A stretch of DNA of 64,000 bases from Maritalea myrionectae DSM 19524 (GTDB lineage: Bacteria > Pseudomonadota > Alphaproteobacteria > Rhizobiales > Devosiaceae), in assembly GCF_000423365.1 (NCBI RefSeq), contig NZ_AUHV01000002.1, positions 977,270-1,041,269 of the forward strand. Reading direction: 5' to 3'. Shown here piece after piece: positions 19,403 to 28,636 of this stretch. A model generated the notes under the pieces. The model was not told the origin of the DNA, did no database searches, and worked only from the letters and a program-made list of their open reading frames with translations. The position numbers and the translations under genes are program-made. Position 1 is the first letter of the stretch. Every line of letters begins with the position of its first letter.

Positions 19403-20431
19403 TTGAAAAAAGAAGTAACTTTAAGGGATGTGGCCGCAGCAGCAGGCGTGAGCAAAATGACGGCATCGCGAGCACTGCGCGGTGCGCAGGATGTATCTCA
19501 AGCCACTGTTTTAAAAGTAAATAATGCTGCAAAAGAGATTGGCTATGTTGGCAATCACCTCGCCGCGTCTCTCACCAAAACAAACTCGAATCTGATTGGT
19601 GTGGTGCTGCCCAATCTGACAAACGTCGTGTTTTCTCATGTCATGAACGGCATTACCGAGGCGCTCGGCAATACCATTTTTCAGCCCGTTTTTGGTGTGA
19701 CCGAATGGGATGAAGACAGAGAATATGAAGTGATCAAAAACATCCTTTCGTGGCGCCCCGCAGGTATGATTGTCACCGGCACCGGCTTGCCTGCCAGCAC
19801 CAGGCTCATTCTTGAACGCGCGAACATTCCGCTTGTCCAGATCATGGACACCGATGGTGAAGTGATTGATTCAGTCGTTGGTTTTTCGCACGAAAAGGCC
19901 GGGTACGATATGGCCCAGGCACTGCTTAAAATCGGAAAGCGGCGAATTGGGTTTATCGGCTGTATCGTCAACAATGATCGGCGCGCTGCAAAAAGGAGGG
20001 TTGGCTTTCGACGGGCGCTAAAGGAAGCTAATCTAGATTTTTGTTGCGAGGTGAATGAAGCAGCCGTGTCCTCAGTTTCCCTTGGTCGAAAACTTATGCA
20101 AGAGGCGCTTCAGGACTGTCCCGATATGGAGTGCATTTACTTCACAAACGATGACATTGCCGCAGGCGCGTTGTTCTACTGCATTGAGCGCGGTATCGAT
20201 GTGCCGAGCCGCCTCACGCTGGTCGGATTTAACGGCATGGACATTTCAAATAGCTTTCCGGGGCGGCTTGCCACCTCGGTCACTGACCTTACTGGTATCG
20301 GCACTGAGGCGGCGAAAATCCTGCTGAAAAGATGCACAGGTGAGAAAAGCGAAGTGTCAGAACGGATCGTGTTGGAGCCGCGGATAGAGCTTGGCAACTC
20401 AGTTTCAAACGCACCAACTGAGTATGACTAG
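19403..20431 (+). CDS. LacI-family transcriptional regulator of the pentose operon
   Basis: A 342-residue repressor. The helix-turn-helix is at the N-terminus (VTLRDVAAAAGVSKMTASRALR), and a periplasmic-binding-type sensor domain follows. I chose the TTG at 19403, with AAAGG seven bases upstream, because it gives the standard LacI length and puts the HTH at residues 5-25. The long upstream in-frame extension runs through the operator and is not protein-like. The sensor most resembles the GntR subgroup. The inducer is probably a pathway acid such as a pentonate, which is inference. Confidence 0.9.
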   Translation: MKKEVTLRDVAAAAGVSKMTASRALRGAQDVSQATVLKVNNAAKEIGYVGNHLAASLTKTNSNLIGVVLPNLTNVVFSHVMNGITEALGNTIFQPVFGVTEWDEDREYEVIKNILSWRPAGMIVTGTGLPASTRLILERANIPLVQIMDTDGEVIDSVVGFSHEKAGYDMAQALLKIGKRRIGFIGCIVNNDRRAAKRRVGFRRALKEANLDFCCEVNEAAVSSVSLGRKLMQEALQDCPDMECIYFTNDDIAAGALFYCIERGIDVPSRLTLVGFNGMDISNSFPGRLATSVTDLTGIGTEAAKILLKRCTGEKSEVSERIVLEPRIELGNSVSNAPTEYD

Positions 20432-20885
20432 TCGATACAGTTTACACCTAGCCCAGTGTTTGCAGGGTATGTAGCATATATAAGTTGAGCCACCAATTCG
20501 ACGACTGTTGATTGCTACCAGTTAAAATATCCCTGATATAGAATATTCAATCCGTTTTTGGCATTATTGCAGCGGCAAAGCTCCATAGAATGGGCATTCG
20601 TCTTCTCTTAATAAGTGGCGATGCAGACTGTTTGCTTGTCTACTAGATGGCTCCAACCGCAACAGAGTGACGATCACTCTTGCACTGTTTTGCCAATGTA
20701 CGCATGTGCATGGCGAATACTCGAAAATGCTGTGCTAGAATCGCGCTAGCAAAGTCGCTTCCCCTTCGGTCTCAATGTGCATGTGGAGAGGTAGGCGTTG
20801 GGACCTGTTTTTAAACTGGTCTCCAGCCTACGGCAATGCACTTTTTGTGCAAACTAGCGATCATTGATCGGAGGGAGAGAGACAA
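20432..20885. other. Intergenic region with the TRAP operon promoter (presumed)
   Basis: About 450 bases without a coding frame I can support. Short dyads are visible (GTGA-CGA-TCAC near 20670 and GTACGCATGTGC near 20698). Neither matches a known operator with certainty. This stretch should contain the TRAP promoter and possibly the binding site for the response regulator at 23898-24626. A strong ribosome-binding site (GGAGGGAGAGAG) lies just before dctP. Confidence 0.4.
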
Positions 20886-21905
20886 ATGACTTTCAAACAT
20901 TTGATTGCCGCGATGGCAATTTTGACGACCACAAGTGTAGTGCCCGGCGCGCTGGCACAGGAATACAATTGGACGTTCCAGACGTCCGAAACTGCAGGGG
21001 AGCCTGGTTTTATCAACAAGAAAAAATGGGCCGACCATGTGAATGAGCTTTCGGGCGGTCGCATTGAGATCGAAATTTTGCCCATTGGTGCGGTTGTGCC
21101 GCATACTGATACGCTGGAAGCAGTGGGCTCCGGGATTTTGCAAGGCCATCTAACCGATCCAAGCTATTTCGCAGGTAAGGACCCCGCTTTTGCCATGATG
21201 GGCAATTTGGTCGGCGCTTGGAGCGATCCGTTTGAGCTTTTGGGTTTCATGCAGTCCGGTGGCGGGCATGAGCTTTATGCCGAATTAGTCGAGCCATATG
21301 GCGTGCACTTCATCGGCGCGGCGGCAACCGAACCTGAAGCCTTCGTCTCATCAGTGCCAATCCGCACCGTCGACGACCTTGAAGGCGTCAAGCTACGGGC
21401 ACCTGAAGGCATGGTCTACGAAATCTTTTCCAAAGCCGGCGCCTCACCTGTATCTCTGCCAGGTTCGGAAGTGTTTACCGCATTGGATAAGGGGGTCGTG
21501 GACGCTGCCGACTACACGGTATTTGCCACCAACCAGGCTCAAGGCATGAACGATATTGCCAACTACCCACTATATCCAGGCTTCCACTCGCTACCATTGA
21601 TCGACATTTCAATGACCAAATCGATCTGGGATGATCTTCCTGATGATCTCAAGGCGATCCTAAACGCATCGGTGGAGCAGTTCATCTTTGATCACGTCTA
21701 TTCCGTGCGTCAGCTGGACGCCGAGGCTGTGGCTGAGGCCAAAGCCAATCCAGATATCGAGATCATCAACTGGGCAGCTGACGAGCGGGCGAAGTTCCGT
21801 CGGATCGCGCAGGAAGAATGGCAGAATTGGGCTGGGCGCAACGATATGACACAGCGCTACTACGACGCTGTAGTCGCCTATCTCGAAGGTCGCAACCTGC
21901 TGTAA
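20886..21905 (+). CDS. dctP: TRAP transporter substrate-binding protein (DctP family)
   Basis: A 339-residue periplasmic receptor. The signal peptide is MTFKHLIAAMAILTTTSVVP with cleavage near ALA-QEY. The conserved arginine region for binding a carboxylate is visible (VDDLEGVKLRAPEG), with the following PGSEVFTALDKGVVDAADY typical of DctP. The carboxylate substrate cannot be named. It is first of three genes in the usual P-Q-M order and separated from dctQ by a stem-loop. The symbol denotes the family, not a demonstrated dicarboxylate substrate. Confidence 0.93.
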   Translation: MTFKHLIAAMAILTTTSVVPGALAQEYNWTFQTSETAGEPGFINKKKWADHVNELSGGRIEIEILPIGAVVPHTDTLEAVGSGILQGHLTDPSYFAGKDPAFAMMGNLVGAWSDPFELLGFMQSGGGHELYAELVEPYGVHFIGAAATEPEAFVSSVPIRTVDDLEGVKLRAPEGMVYEIFSKAGASPVSLPGSEVFTALDKGVVDAADYTVFATNQAQGMNDIANYPLYPGFHSLPLIDISMTKSIWDDLPDDLKAILNASVEQFIFDHVYSVRQLDAEAVAEAKANPDIEIINWAADERAKFRRIAQEEWQNWAGRNDMTQRYYDAVVAYLEGRNLL

Positions 21906-21929
21906 ATGCGTACGAAATAAGAACTTTTT

Positions 21930-21955
21930 CGCCCGGCTGATTTCTCAGTCGGGCG
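21930..21955 (+). terminator. Intercistronic stem-loop between dctP and dctQ
   Basis: CGCCCGGCTGA (21930-21940) and TCAGTCGGGCG (21945-21955) pair with one G-T wobble around a TTTC loop. It directly follows the binding-protein gene. Only a weak T-tract follows, fitting mRNA stabilisation or partial termination rather than a full stop. Confidence 0.65.
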
Positions 21956-21978
21956 CAAATTTGTAATCGGGAGGGGAT

Positions 21979-22548
21979 ATGACTGAACTCAATGAGATTG
22001 AGGCGCATCGCGACGGCGGCGAACCGGATGTACGCACCAAAACAGACCATGGAATCGCCGCGTCCGCAAAAATTTTCGCGTGGGCCATCTTTGTGGCCTT
22101 CGCTATTAGCGTTTACGAGGTCATTGCCCGGTACGTTTTCGACAGCCCTACCTTTTGGGCGCACGAGACGACCACCTTCTTGATTGCTGCGATTTTTCTT
22201 GTCGGCGGGCCGATTGCCCTCGCCCGGGATAAGCATATCCGCGTGCGCATGATTTATGACGCCGTATCCGACTCGAAACGACGCTGGCTCGACATCGCCA
22301 ATTCAATCGTCGCAATGACATTTTTTGCGGGTCTGGGCTTTGCTGCTTGGACGATGGCGTGGAAGGCGACGCATACGCCCACCGGCAAGATACACTTCGA
22401 GGGAACAGGGACATCTTGGAATCCGCCAACCCCGGCATTGCTGAAAATTGTTATTCTGATTGCGGTGAGCGTGATGTTCATTCAAAGCACACTGCACCTG
22501 ATCGAGGCGGTTCGCCGCCAACCGACCAAACCAAGCGGGGAGCGCTGA
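21979..22548 (+). CDS. dctQ: TRAP transporter small permease subunit (DctQ family)
   Basis: A 189-residue protein with four predicted membrane helices (about 30-50, 65-85, 105-125 and 155-175). The family-typical ARYVF...WAHETTTFLI and ARDKHIRVRMI stretches are present. It bridges DctP and DctM in the inner membrane. GGGAGGGGAT precedes the ATG. The stop is one base from the dctM start. Confidence 0.92.
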   Translation: MTELNEIEAHRDGGEPDVRTKTDHGIAASAKIFAWAIFVAFAISVYEVIARYVFDSPTFWAHETTTFLIAAIFLVGGPIALARDKHIRVRMIYDAVSDSKRRWLDIANSIVAMTFFAGLGFAAWTMAWKATHTPTGKIHFEGTGTSWNPPTPALLKIVILIAVSVMFIQSTLHLIEAVRRQPTKPSGER

Positions 22549-22549
22549 G

Positions 22550-23863
22550 ATGGGTGTTATGAGCGGACTAGGGGTGGAGCTGGGCACCTATATCTTGGTG
22601 GGCAGTATCTTTATCTTGCTGCTGACCGGCATGCCGCTTGCTTGGGTGACCGGGCTTGTGGCGCTGGTCTTCACCTTCGGCTGGTTTGGCGGCAACGCTT
22701 TGCCGTTGGTCACCTCGCGTATTTTCGGATTTATCACCGAGTATTCGCTGGTGGCCATTCCAATGTTTATTCTTATGGCCGCACTTCTGGACCGATCGGG
22801 GATCGCCAAAGATCTGTTTAACGGCATGCGAGTGCTGGCAGGCCGGTTGCCCGGCGGGGTGGCTGTCCAGACCCTGATTGTGTCAATTCTGATGGCGGCC
22901 ATGTCAGGCGTCATCGGCGGCGAGATCGTATTGTTGGGCATATTGGCGCTACCGCAGATGTTGCGGCTGGGCTATGATCGGAACCTGTCGATTGGCGTGG
23001 TCTGCGCTGGCGGGTCCCTGGGCACAATGATGCCGCCCTCGATCGTTCTCATCATTTATGGGCTTGTGGCGAGTGTGTCCATCGCTGACCTTTTTGTGGC
23101 GGCCATAACGCCGGCCTTCCTGCTTTTAGCCTGTTATGTCGCTTATGTGCTTATCATGTGCTTACGCGATCCCAAGCTCGGGCCGCCCATGTCCAAGGAA
23201 GAGATGGCAAAGGAATCGCTGACGAGTGCCTTCAAATCGCTCATCGCGCCCCTCTTTATCGTGCTGGTGGTACTCGGGTCCATCTATGGGGGTGTCGCGT
23301 CGGTCACGGAAGCAGCGGCGCTGGGCGTGTCGTCGGTTCTGGTCTTTTCGATCATTAGGCGTGAGTTCAGTGTCAAAATGCTGCAGAGCAGTCTTGTTCA
23401 CACGCTGGAAACCTGTGGCATGATCATCTGGATCGGTATCGCGGCGGCGGTGCTGGTGGGTGTTTACAACCTGATGGGCGGCAACCGGTTTGTGTCGGCA
23501 GCCATTTTGGGGATCGACGCGCCGCCGGTGGTGATCATTATGGTAATGATGCTGATCCTTCTGGTGCTGGGTATGTTCCTCGATTGGATCGGCATCGCGC
23601 TTTTGACCCTGCCGATTTTCGTGCCAATCATCATCCAACTGGGATACGATCCAATCTGGTTCGGCATTCTGTTCGCGGTGAACATGCAGGTGAGTTATCT
23701 CACACCGCCCTTCGGGCCGGCGGCGTTTTATCTCAAAAGCGTGGCGCCGCGTGAGATATCGCTCAAGCATATTTATGTGTCGCTATTACCGTTTATCGCG
23801 CTGCAATTGTTTGTGCTGATGATCCTGTTGTTCTTCCCGGGCATTGCTACCTGGATGGTCTAA
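22550..23863 (+). CDS. dctM: TRAP transporter large permease subunit (DctM family)
   Basis: A 437-residue membrane protein with about 11-12 helices. DctM/SiaM-type motifs include GMPLAWVTGL, AIPMFILMAALLDRSG, GGSLGTMMPPSI and TPPFGPAAFYLKS. It is the sodium-coupled transport channel. The ATG follows GGGGAGCGCTGAG at a proper distance. It is last in the TRAP operon and convergent with the response regulator. Confidence 0.94.
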   Translation: MGVMSGLGVELGTYILVGSIFILLLTGMPLAWVTGLVALVFTFGWFGGNALPLVTSRIFGFITEYSLVAIPMFILMAALLDRSGIAKDLFNGMRVLAGRLPGGVAVQTLIVSILMAAMSGVIGGEIVLLGILALPQMLRLGYDRNLSIGVVCAGGSLGTMMPPSIVLIIYGLVASVSIADLFVAAITPAFLLLACYVAYVLIMCLRDPKLGPPMSKEEMAKESLTSAFKSLIAPLFIVLVVLGSIYGGVASVTEAAALGVSSVLVFSIIRREFSVKMLQSSLVHTLETCGMIIWIGIAAAVLVGVYNLMGGNRFVSAAILGIDAPPVVIIMVMMLILLVLGMFLDWIGIALLTLPIFVPIIIQLGYDPIWFGILFAVNMQVSYLTPPFGPAAFYLKSVAPREISLKHIYVSLLPFIALQLFVLMILLFFPGIATWMV

Positions 23864-23875
23864 TCGGAGTGAGCG

Positions 23876-23910
23876 GGAAGATCATGATCAATTCAGATTA
23901 TTGATCTTCC
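23876..23910. terminator. Hairpin between convergent dctM and response regulator
   Basis: GGAAGATCA (23876-23884) pairs with TGATCTTCC (23902-23910) around a 17-base loop between the convergent genes. It overlaps the last codons of the response-regulator gene and could serve both strands. No long T-run is seen. Confidence 0.5.
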
Positions 23911-24626
23911 TTCAGCCAGCGTTGCAGTTCGGCTTCTGCCAACTCAAGGGCGTTGTGGTTGATGAGCTTCATGCGCAGGGCGACGACTCCAACGCGGGCA
24001 CGGGTGTTGAAATGAACAGCGTGCTCGCTACCCGACCTTTGTTCACCGCAAACATCGAGCTTATCAAAAATTTGCTGGAGGCGGTTTTGTACAGTTCGTG
24101 GCGACAGGTTGCGCCGTTTGGCAATTGCTCGGTCGGTAAGGCCGAGCGCCACGTCCATCAAGACTTCATACTCGGAATCGGAGAGACCATTTCCACTCGT
24201 GGCACCACGGTGTTGCAGGCCATGTACTTCCCGATCGACCACGCATTGGTTCTCTATAAAAACACCTTTTAGCGCAACTTTAAGGCGCTCCTCCGAGGCC
24301 GATTTCAACACATAGCCGTATGCAGCGCCTGGCGGAACGATCCGTCCAACGCCGCGCACATAGGCCTCATCGGAATAGTTGGACCAAAATAGGATGTTCG
24401 TCTGCGGTCTTTCCTGCCAAATCGTGCGGGCGGCCTCAATGCCGTTACGGTGGTGCATCTGAAGATCCATGACCACGTTTTCCGGCCGATGCTCACGATG
24501 GAGCGCCTCTCCCTGCAAACCATCTTCTGCCTCGATGACAGTCTCACATTCTGGCAGGGCGCTGATGACAATGTCTTTCAAAAAACTACGGTGAAGAGGG
24601 TCATCCTCAACGATCAAAACCTTCAT
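23898..24626 (-). CDS. Response regulator, NarL/FixJ family
   Basis: A 242-residue protein. A receiver domain spans residues 1-120 with the acidic pair at 8-9 and phospho-acceptor Asp54 (VVMDLQMH). A LuxR-type HTH lies at about 165-215 (LTDRAIAKRRNLSPRTVQNR). The start overlaps the upstream kinase stop in an ATGA junction, so the two form one transcription unit. Its position tail-to-tail with the TRAP genes suggests it controls their expression, which is inference. Confidence 0.92.
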   Translation of the reverse strand: MKVLIVEDDPLHRSFLKDIVISALPECETVIEAEDGLQGEALHREHRPENVVMDLQMHHRNGIEAARTIWQERPQTNILFWSNYSDEAYVRGVGRIVPPGAAYGYVLKSASEERLKVALKGVFIENQCVVDREVHGLQHRGATSGNGLSDSEYEVLMDVALGLTDRAIAKRRNLSPRTVQNRLQQIFDKLDVCGEQRSGSEHAVHFNTRARVGVVALRMKLINHNALELAEAELQRWLKEDQ

Positions 24627-25879
24627 GAAAGACGCCTTTCGGTGTTTGTGTCGACGTGCGATTTCGGCATTTCTAGACTGATGACGACAGAAGTGCCGGT
24701 CCCAGATTGAGCCTGTGATATACTCAATTGTGCGCCGATCAATTGTGCACGTGTCGCCATATTGTCCAATCCTCTGCCTTGACTTCTCACGCTTGAGGGA
24801 AGTCCCCTGCCGTCATCTTCAAGGTGCACGGTAATAAAATCTCCATCCACCCTTATCGACAATTGGATCACCTGACATCCCGCATGGTGAACCGCGTTGT
24901 TTATTGCTTCCTGCGTAATCCGGAATAGCGCAAGTACAACAGACTCGTTCAAATGTTCGAGGGCTGACCCGCTCGTGTCGGAAAACCGGGTTTTTAGCCC
25001 GCCCTCAATGTGTCTGGTTGCCCGTTCAAGATAATCCTCAATTGCTTGCGATAACCCAAAAAGTTGCAAAACAGAAGGTGTCGCCTGTTCGATGATAAGG
25101 CGAAGATCTTTCATAGATTCTTGAAGTCGCTTTCCCACAATGGCGACCTCCTCTTGCGAAACGTTGCGCGAGTCCGCAATACGCTCAACTTGCCGCGAGA
25201 TCCTGGTCAGATCGGCCAGTGTTTGATCGTGTAAATCCATGCCAATATTTTGCCGTTCACGCTCGAGCTGTTCAGTTAGCGTCCGGGCACCCAACCGCAG
25301 CCCTTCCTCCCGCGCCTTGGCGTCTGCCTCTATTATCGCAGAGCGTTTGGCCTGCTGTGCGGCACGCAGGGCGTAGAAATATGGCGCCAGAAGGTCAGCG
25401 ACGGCCTGACCCACACTAAGGTCGTGTTCATTGTACACCGCCTCGCGTTTAGACGAGCAACTGAATGCCCCAATAACCCCGCCATTGACTTTCATCGCAA
25501 CGCTGAGGCGGCTTTTCAATGAGTGCTTAAAGATCGGGCCGTCGAGTGATCCCTTGAAATGATATACGGGATCGACACCGGCATCGTCACTCATTATGTA
25601 GTCGGCCTGCCCGATCAGGATTTTGCGCAAGGGACCCTTCGAGATTGGGGCGCCGTCGATCAAGCCCCAGTCAGTCGAAAGACCCGTCTCATACGCGGTA
25701 TGGTACTTACCATTGATCAAAATGATGCACACATCCAAATGGTCGTGAGGCAAAATTTGCTGGACCTCGGCCGCGACCGCCCTGATGGCAGGCAAATAGT
25801 CGAGCTGGCCAGCCAGCAGCCTTGAAATGCCTAGAAAGTGGCGCAACAATTGTTCCGGGTCCGTACTATCCCCAACCAT
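24623..25879 (-). CDS. Soluble sensor histidine kinase (GAF + HisKA_3/HATPase_c)
   Basis: A 418-residue kinase without membrane helices. An N-terminal GAF-like sensor (about 20-175) is followed by a coiled linker. Next comes the HisKA_3 dimerisation motif with the phospho-accepting His in GMDLHDQTLADLTRI (about 218), and a HATPase domain with EAINNAVHHAG (N box) and DDGRGLP (G1). It therefore senses a cytoplasmic signal, possibly the TRAP substrate or a metabolite of it. It is translationally coupled to its response regulator. Confidence 0.92.
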   Translation of the reverse strand: MVGDSTDPEQLLRHFLGISRLLAGQLDYLPAIRAVAAEVQQILPHDHLDVCIILINGKYHTAYETGLSTDWGLIDGAPISKGPLRKILIGQADYIMSDDAGVDPVYHFKGSLDGPIFKHSLKSRLSVAMKVNGGVIGAFSCSSKREAVYNEHDLSVGQAVADLLAPYFYALRAAQQAKRSAIIEADAKAREEGLRLGARTLTEQLERERQNIGMDLHDQTLADLTRISRQVERIADSRNVSQEEVAIVGKRLQESMKDLRLIIEQATPSVLQLFGLSQAIEDYLERATRHIEGGLKTRFSDTSGSALEHLNESVVLALFRITQEAINNAVHHAGCQVIQLSIRVDGDFITVHLEDDGRGLPSSVRSQGRGLDNMATRAQLIGAQLSISQAQSGTGTSVVISLEMPKSHVDTNTERRLS

Positions 25880-26010
25880 AAGCGAATCCTTGATTGCCTA
25901 AAATCTAACGCCTGACGAACAATTTGCCACGAATAATTATCGCATCACAGTTGCAAGAACTCGCAAATCAGTTTGTATCTGCTACAACTTCTTTCAAGTC
26001 GGCAGTTTGC
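25880..26010. other. Upstream region of the two-component operon
   Basis: No gene is seen between the kinase start and the IS3 relic. It should contain the kinase promoter on the minus strand. No confident promoter boxes or operator were identified. Confidence 0.35.
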
Positions 26011-26085
26011 CTACCCAGACCTTTTGAAGAAGCTTTCCGCCACGGCATTGTCGTGGTATTTCCCACGCCTGTTTCATCTTCGCTC
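26011..26085 (-). pseudogene. IS3-family transposase fragment
   Basis: On the minus strand one frame reads NRRGKYHDNAVAESFFKRSG and then stops. This matches the strongly conserved IS3 OrfB segment around the catalytic Glu (RRGN..DNAVAESFF). Only about 20-25 codons survive, with an upstream stop and frameshifted surroundings. It is a dead remnant and marks past insertion next to the GMC fragment. Confidence 0.75.
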
Positions 26086-26273
26086 CACAAGGGGTACGAT
26101 GAACCAAAAAACATCTCTTTCGCAATTACAGCAATCTGCCTATCAAATGCGGAGTTATGCACACCCAACCTCTTGGTGTGAGCAAACGACAATCTTATCC
26201 ACGGCAGTCGTGAACTCGCCATGGTGTGCTGTGCCCACGCTCTCACGCACCATCACAATCAAAGTCGGATCGT

Positions 26274-26362
26274 TTATATCGCGTCCTCCCGGATCATGTC
26301 TGACGCTTTTTCCGCGATCGTGATGACCGGTGATGCGGTGTTGCCGGAAACAATTGCCAATT
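26274..26362 (-). pseudogene. C-terminal fragment of a second GMC oxidoreductase
   Basis: The minus strand encodes AIVSGNTASPVITIAEKASD followed by MIREDAI and a stop. This is the C-terminus of a GMC oxidoreductase paralogous to the intact gene at 26953-28569, which has IVSGNTASPVIMIAEKAADM. Only about 28 codons remain and the upstream part is missing. The two ends are alike but clearly diverged, so this is an old duplicate or the tail of a replaced allele. It lies next to IS3 debris. Confidence 0.82.
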
Positions 26363-26659
26363 AGTTACCTTCGAGTGTGAAAAGGTGCAGCAAAGGGCTC
26401 GAAGCTGTCAACCGGCACCTGGGCCTTGCCAATGGCCCAACAATCCCAAGAAGCGGACGTTGGGGTCACCTCATTTGATTTCCTCAAAGTGGACCTCCCG
26501 TTTACCGGTTTGGGCGGATATGATTAGGGCAATAATGCGGTTGAGAGCAGCCTCTGATTTTTGGTTAGAGAGCTTCTTGTCCAGTAAGTTGAAACTCTCC
26601 TCGTATTTTTTATGCAATTTGCACCGCATTCTGACATACTGACGGCAATACCTTAATAG
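26363..26659. other. Unassigned debris between GMC fragment and monooxygenase-fold gene
   Basis: No intact gene is supported. On the minus strand a frame ends LNRIIALIISAQTGKREVHF and EEIK before a stop at about 26477. It looks protein-like but matches no family I can name; it may be the tail of another lost gene. The region is the downstream end of the polyol operon and shows no strong terminator. Confidence 0.35.
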
Positions 26660-26956
26660 TTAATCGATAGCGAGAAGCTTCTCCACGATTACGGTCACCT
26701 CCCACTTTTGAATAACAGTCTTAAACTTTTTCATGTGCGGAGAGGACCGATGCTCGCACCATTCTTCATCACTTCCCCAAACTTCATAGATAAGAAAACC
26801 GTCTGTCTTATCATTCGCACGATAAACCTCATAAGCTATACAGCCTTGTTCAAGTCGTGATGCACTTGCCAAATCTTGTATGGCCCCGCCAAGTTCAGCC
26901 ACAAACTTATCCGCCACATTAAGCCGGGCAACAATAATCAATTCTTGACCCATCAT
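26660..26956 (-). CDS. Antibiotic-biosynthesis-monooxygenase (ABM/YgiN)-fold protein
   Basis: A 98-residue dimeric ferredoxin-like alpha/beta-barrel protein. ELIIVARLNVADKFVAEL opens it, EQGCIAYEVYR follows, and the late HMKKF segment is typical of the ABM fold. Members are quinol monooxygenases or accessory enzymes acting on oxidised sugars. It overlaps the GMC gene by four bases, so it is translationally coupled to it. The exact reaction is unknown. Confidence 0.82.
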   Translation of the reverse strand: MMGQELIIVARLNVADKFVAELGGAIQDLASASRLEQGCIAYEVYRANDKTDGFLIYEVWGSDEEWCEHRSSPHMKKFKTVIQKWEVTVIVEKLLAID

Positions 26957-28569
26957 CTCGCGTCTTCTTTGATCATGTCTGCGGCCTTCTCTGCGATCAT
27001 TATGACGGGCGAAGCTGTATTGCCGGAAACGATTTTGGGCATGATGGATGCGTCCACAACGCGCAGGCCGGCCAACCCATGAACCCTCAGCCTTGGATCA
27101 ACAACGCTATTGGTATCGCTACCCATCTTGCAGGTCCCCACCGGGTGGAAAATTGTGGTGGCAATATTGCCCGCTTCGATCAGCAATTCTTCGTCTGAGT
27201 TTTTATCTGGACCGGGTAAAATCTCTTCCGGCCGATAGGGCTGCAACCGCTTGGCCGTCATAATCTCACGGGCCTGCCGCAAAGACTTCACCGCCACCTC
27301 CTGATCCGATGGTGCGCTCAAATAGTTCAGCTTAATCTCTGGCTGCGCCGCAAGGTCGCGCGAGGTGATATGTGTGCTGCCCACACTGTCCGGGCGCAGG
27401 TTGCAAACGGACACGGTGATCGCGGGAAACGGATGAAGCGGATCACCCAAACGGTCGGTGGAAAGCGGCTGAACATGATATTCAAGGTCTGGTGTTTCCT
27501 GCGCCGGATCGCTTTTGGTAAACAGGCCAAACTGGCTTGGTGCCATCGACATTGGCCCGCTTCGATTAAGCGCATATTTTGCCGCGATGCCGATTTTGCC
27601 GATCCAGCTATTCGCGGTCTCATTCAATGTCTTGGTGTTATGCACTTTGTAAACGGTACGAATTTGCAAATGATCCTGCAAATTCTCCCCCACACCCTGC
27701 AGGGCATGGCAAACTTCAATCCCGTGATTGCTCAGAATATCCGGCCGACCGATACCCGAAAACTCCAAGATTTTTGGTGAATTGATCGCACCGGCGCTCA
27801 GCACAACTTCGGCATTGGCCCGCGCATCTACCACCTTGCCTTTATGGTGATAGGCCACGCCCACAGCACGCTGTCCGTCCAGTAAAATACGATCCACCAA
27901 CGCATGGGTGACCACTTTCAGATTTGGCCGTTTCATCGCCGGTCGTAAAAAGGCTTTGGTGGCGTTCCATCGCACCCCGTTTTTCTGATTGACCTCAAAA
28001 AAGCCGGAACCTTCATTATTGCCGTCATTGAAATCATCTGTCGGCATATAGCCAAACTCTGTCGCCGCCTCCTGAAACGCTTCAAGAATTGGCCATTTCA
28101 ATCGCTGAGTAGACACTTTCCATTCGCCGTGCGCACCATGGGTCGGCGACGCCCCCTTATGATGATCCTCAGACTTTGTGAAATAGGGCAGCACATTATC
28201 CCACGACCAACCCGGATTCCCCATTTGCTGCCACACATCATAATCACGCGCCTGGCCCCGCATATAGATCATGCCATTGACCGACGTACATCCCCCCAGC
28301 ACCTTGCCGCGGGGATAAACAAGCGATCGACCATTCAACCCCGCATCAGGGCTGGTTTTCATCATCCAGTCCGTGCGTGGGTTACCAATGCAGTAAAGAT
28401 AACCAACGGGAATATGAACCCAGTGATAATTGTCATTCCCGCCCGCTTCCAGCAACAGGACTTTATTTTGCGGGTTCTCACTCAGCCGGTTGGCCAGCAC
28501 ACATCCAGCTGTTCCGCCGCCAATGATGATATAATCCCAATCGCCGCTTAAGGCTTTCTCTGTCGTCAT
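26953..28569 (-). CDS. GMC-family FAD-dependent oxidoreductase (alcohol/choline dehydrogenase-like)
   Basis: A 538-residue flavoenzyme. The N-terminal dinucleotide-binding motif is YIIIGGGTAGCVLANRLSE. GMC signature 1 is in GKVLGGCTSVNGMIYMRG and signature 2 in GAINSPKILEFSGIG. The catalytic His region is FHPVGTCKMG and the C-terminal Asn is in SGNTASPV. The ATG at 28567-28569 is chosen over an upstream start because the FAD motif then starts near residue 13. It probably oxidises a sugar or polyol hydroxyl. It follows the kinase gene in the same operon. Confidence 0.9.
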   Translation of the reverse strand: MTTEKALSGDWDYIIIGGGTAGCVLANRLSENPQNKVLLLEAGGNDNYHWVHIPVGYLYCIGNPRTDWMMKTSPDAGLNGRSLVYPRGKVLGGCTSVNGMIYMRGQARDYDVWQQMGNPGWSWDNVLPYFTKSEDHHKGASPTHGAHGEWKVSTQRLKWPILEAFQEAATEFGYMPTDDFNDGNNEGSGFFEVNQKNGVRWNATKAFLRPAMKRPNLKVVTHALVDRILLDGQRAVGVAYHHKGKVVDARANAEVVLSAGAINSPKILEFSGIGRPDILSNHGIEVCHALQGVGENLQDHLQIRTVYKVHNTKTLNETANSWIGKIGIAAKYALNRSGPMSMAPSQFGLFTKSDPAQETPDLEYHVQPLSTDRLGDPLHPFPAITVSVCNLRPDSVGSTHITSRDLAAQPEIKLNYLSAPSDQEVAVKSLRQAREIMTAKRLQPYRPEEILPGPDKNSDEELLIEAGNIATTIFHPVGTCKMGSDTNSVVDPRLRVHGLAGLRVVDASIMPKIVSGNTASPVIMIAEKAADMIKEDAR

Positions 28570-28636
28570 GGTTATCTCAATATCCTCAAACCAAACTGCC
28601 GCCGCACACATGCGGGTTCACCGATCTTGGCGGTGC

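Noticed and set aside
23162-23770. 202-codon frame opposite dctM
   Set aside because: Very rich in His, Arg and Asp with no fold signature; a shadow of a hydrophobic-protein gene.
26385-26642. 85-codon plus-strand frame
   Set aside because: The opposite strand in this stretch looks more protein-like, and neither strand gives a family match, so it was left as unassigned debris.
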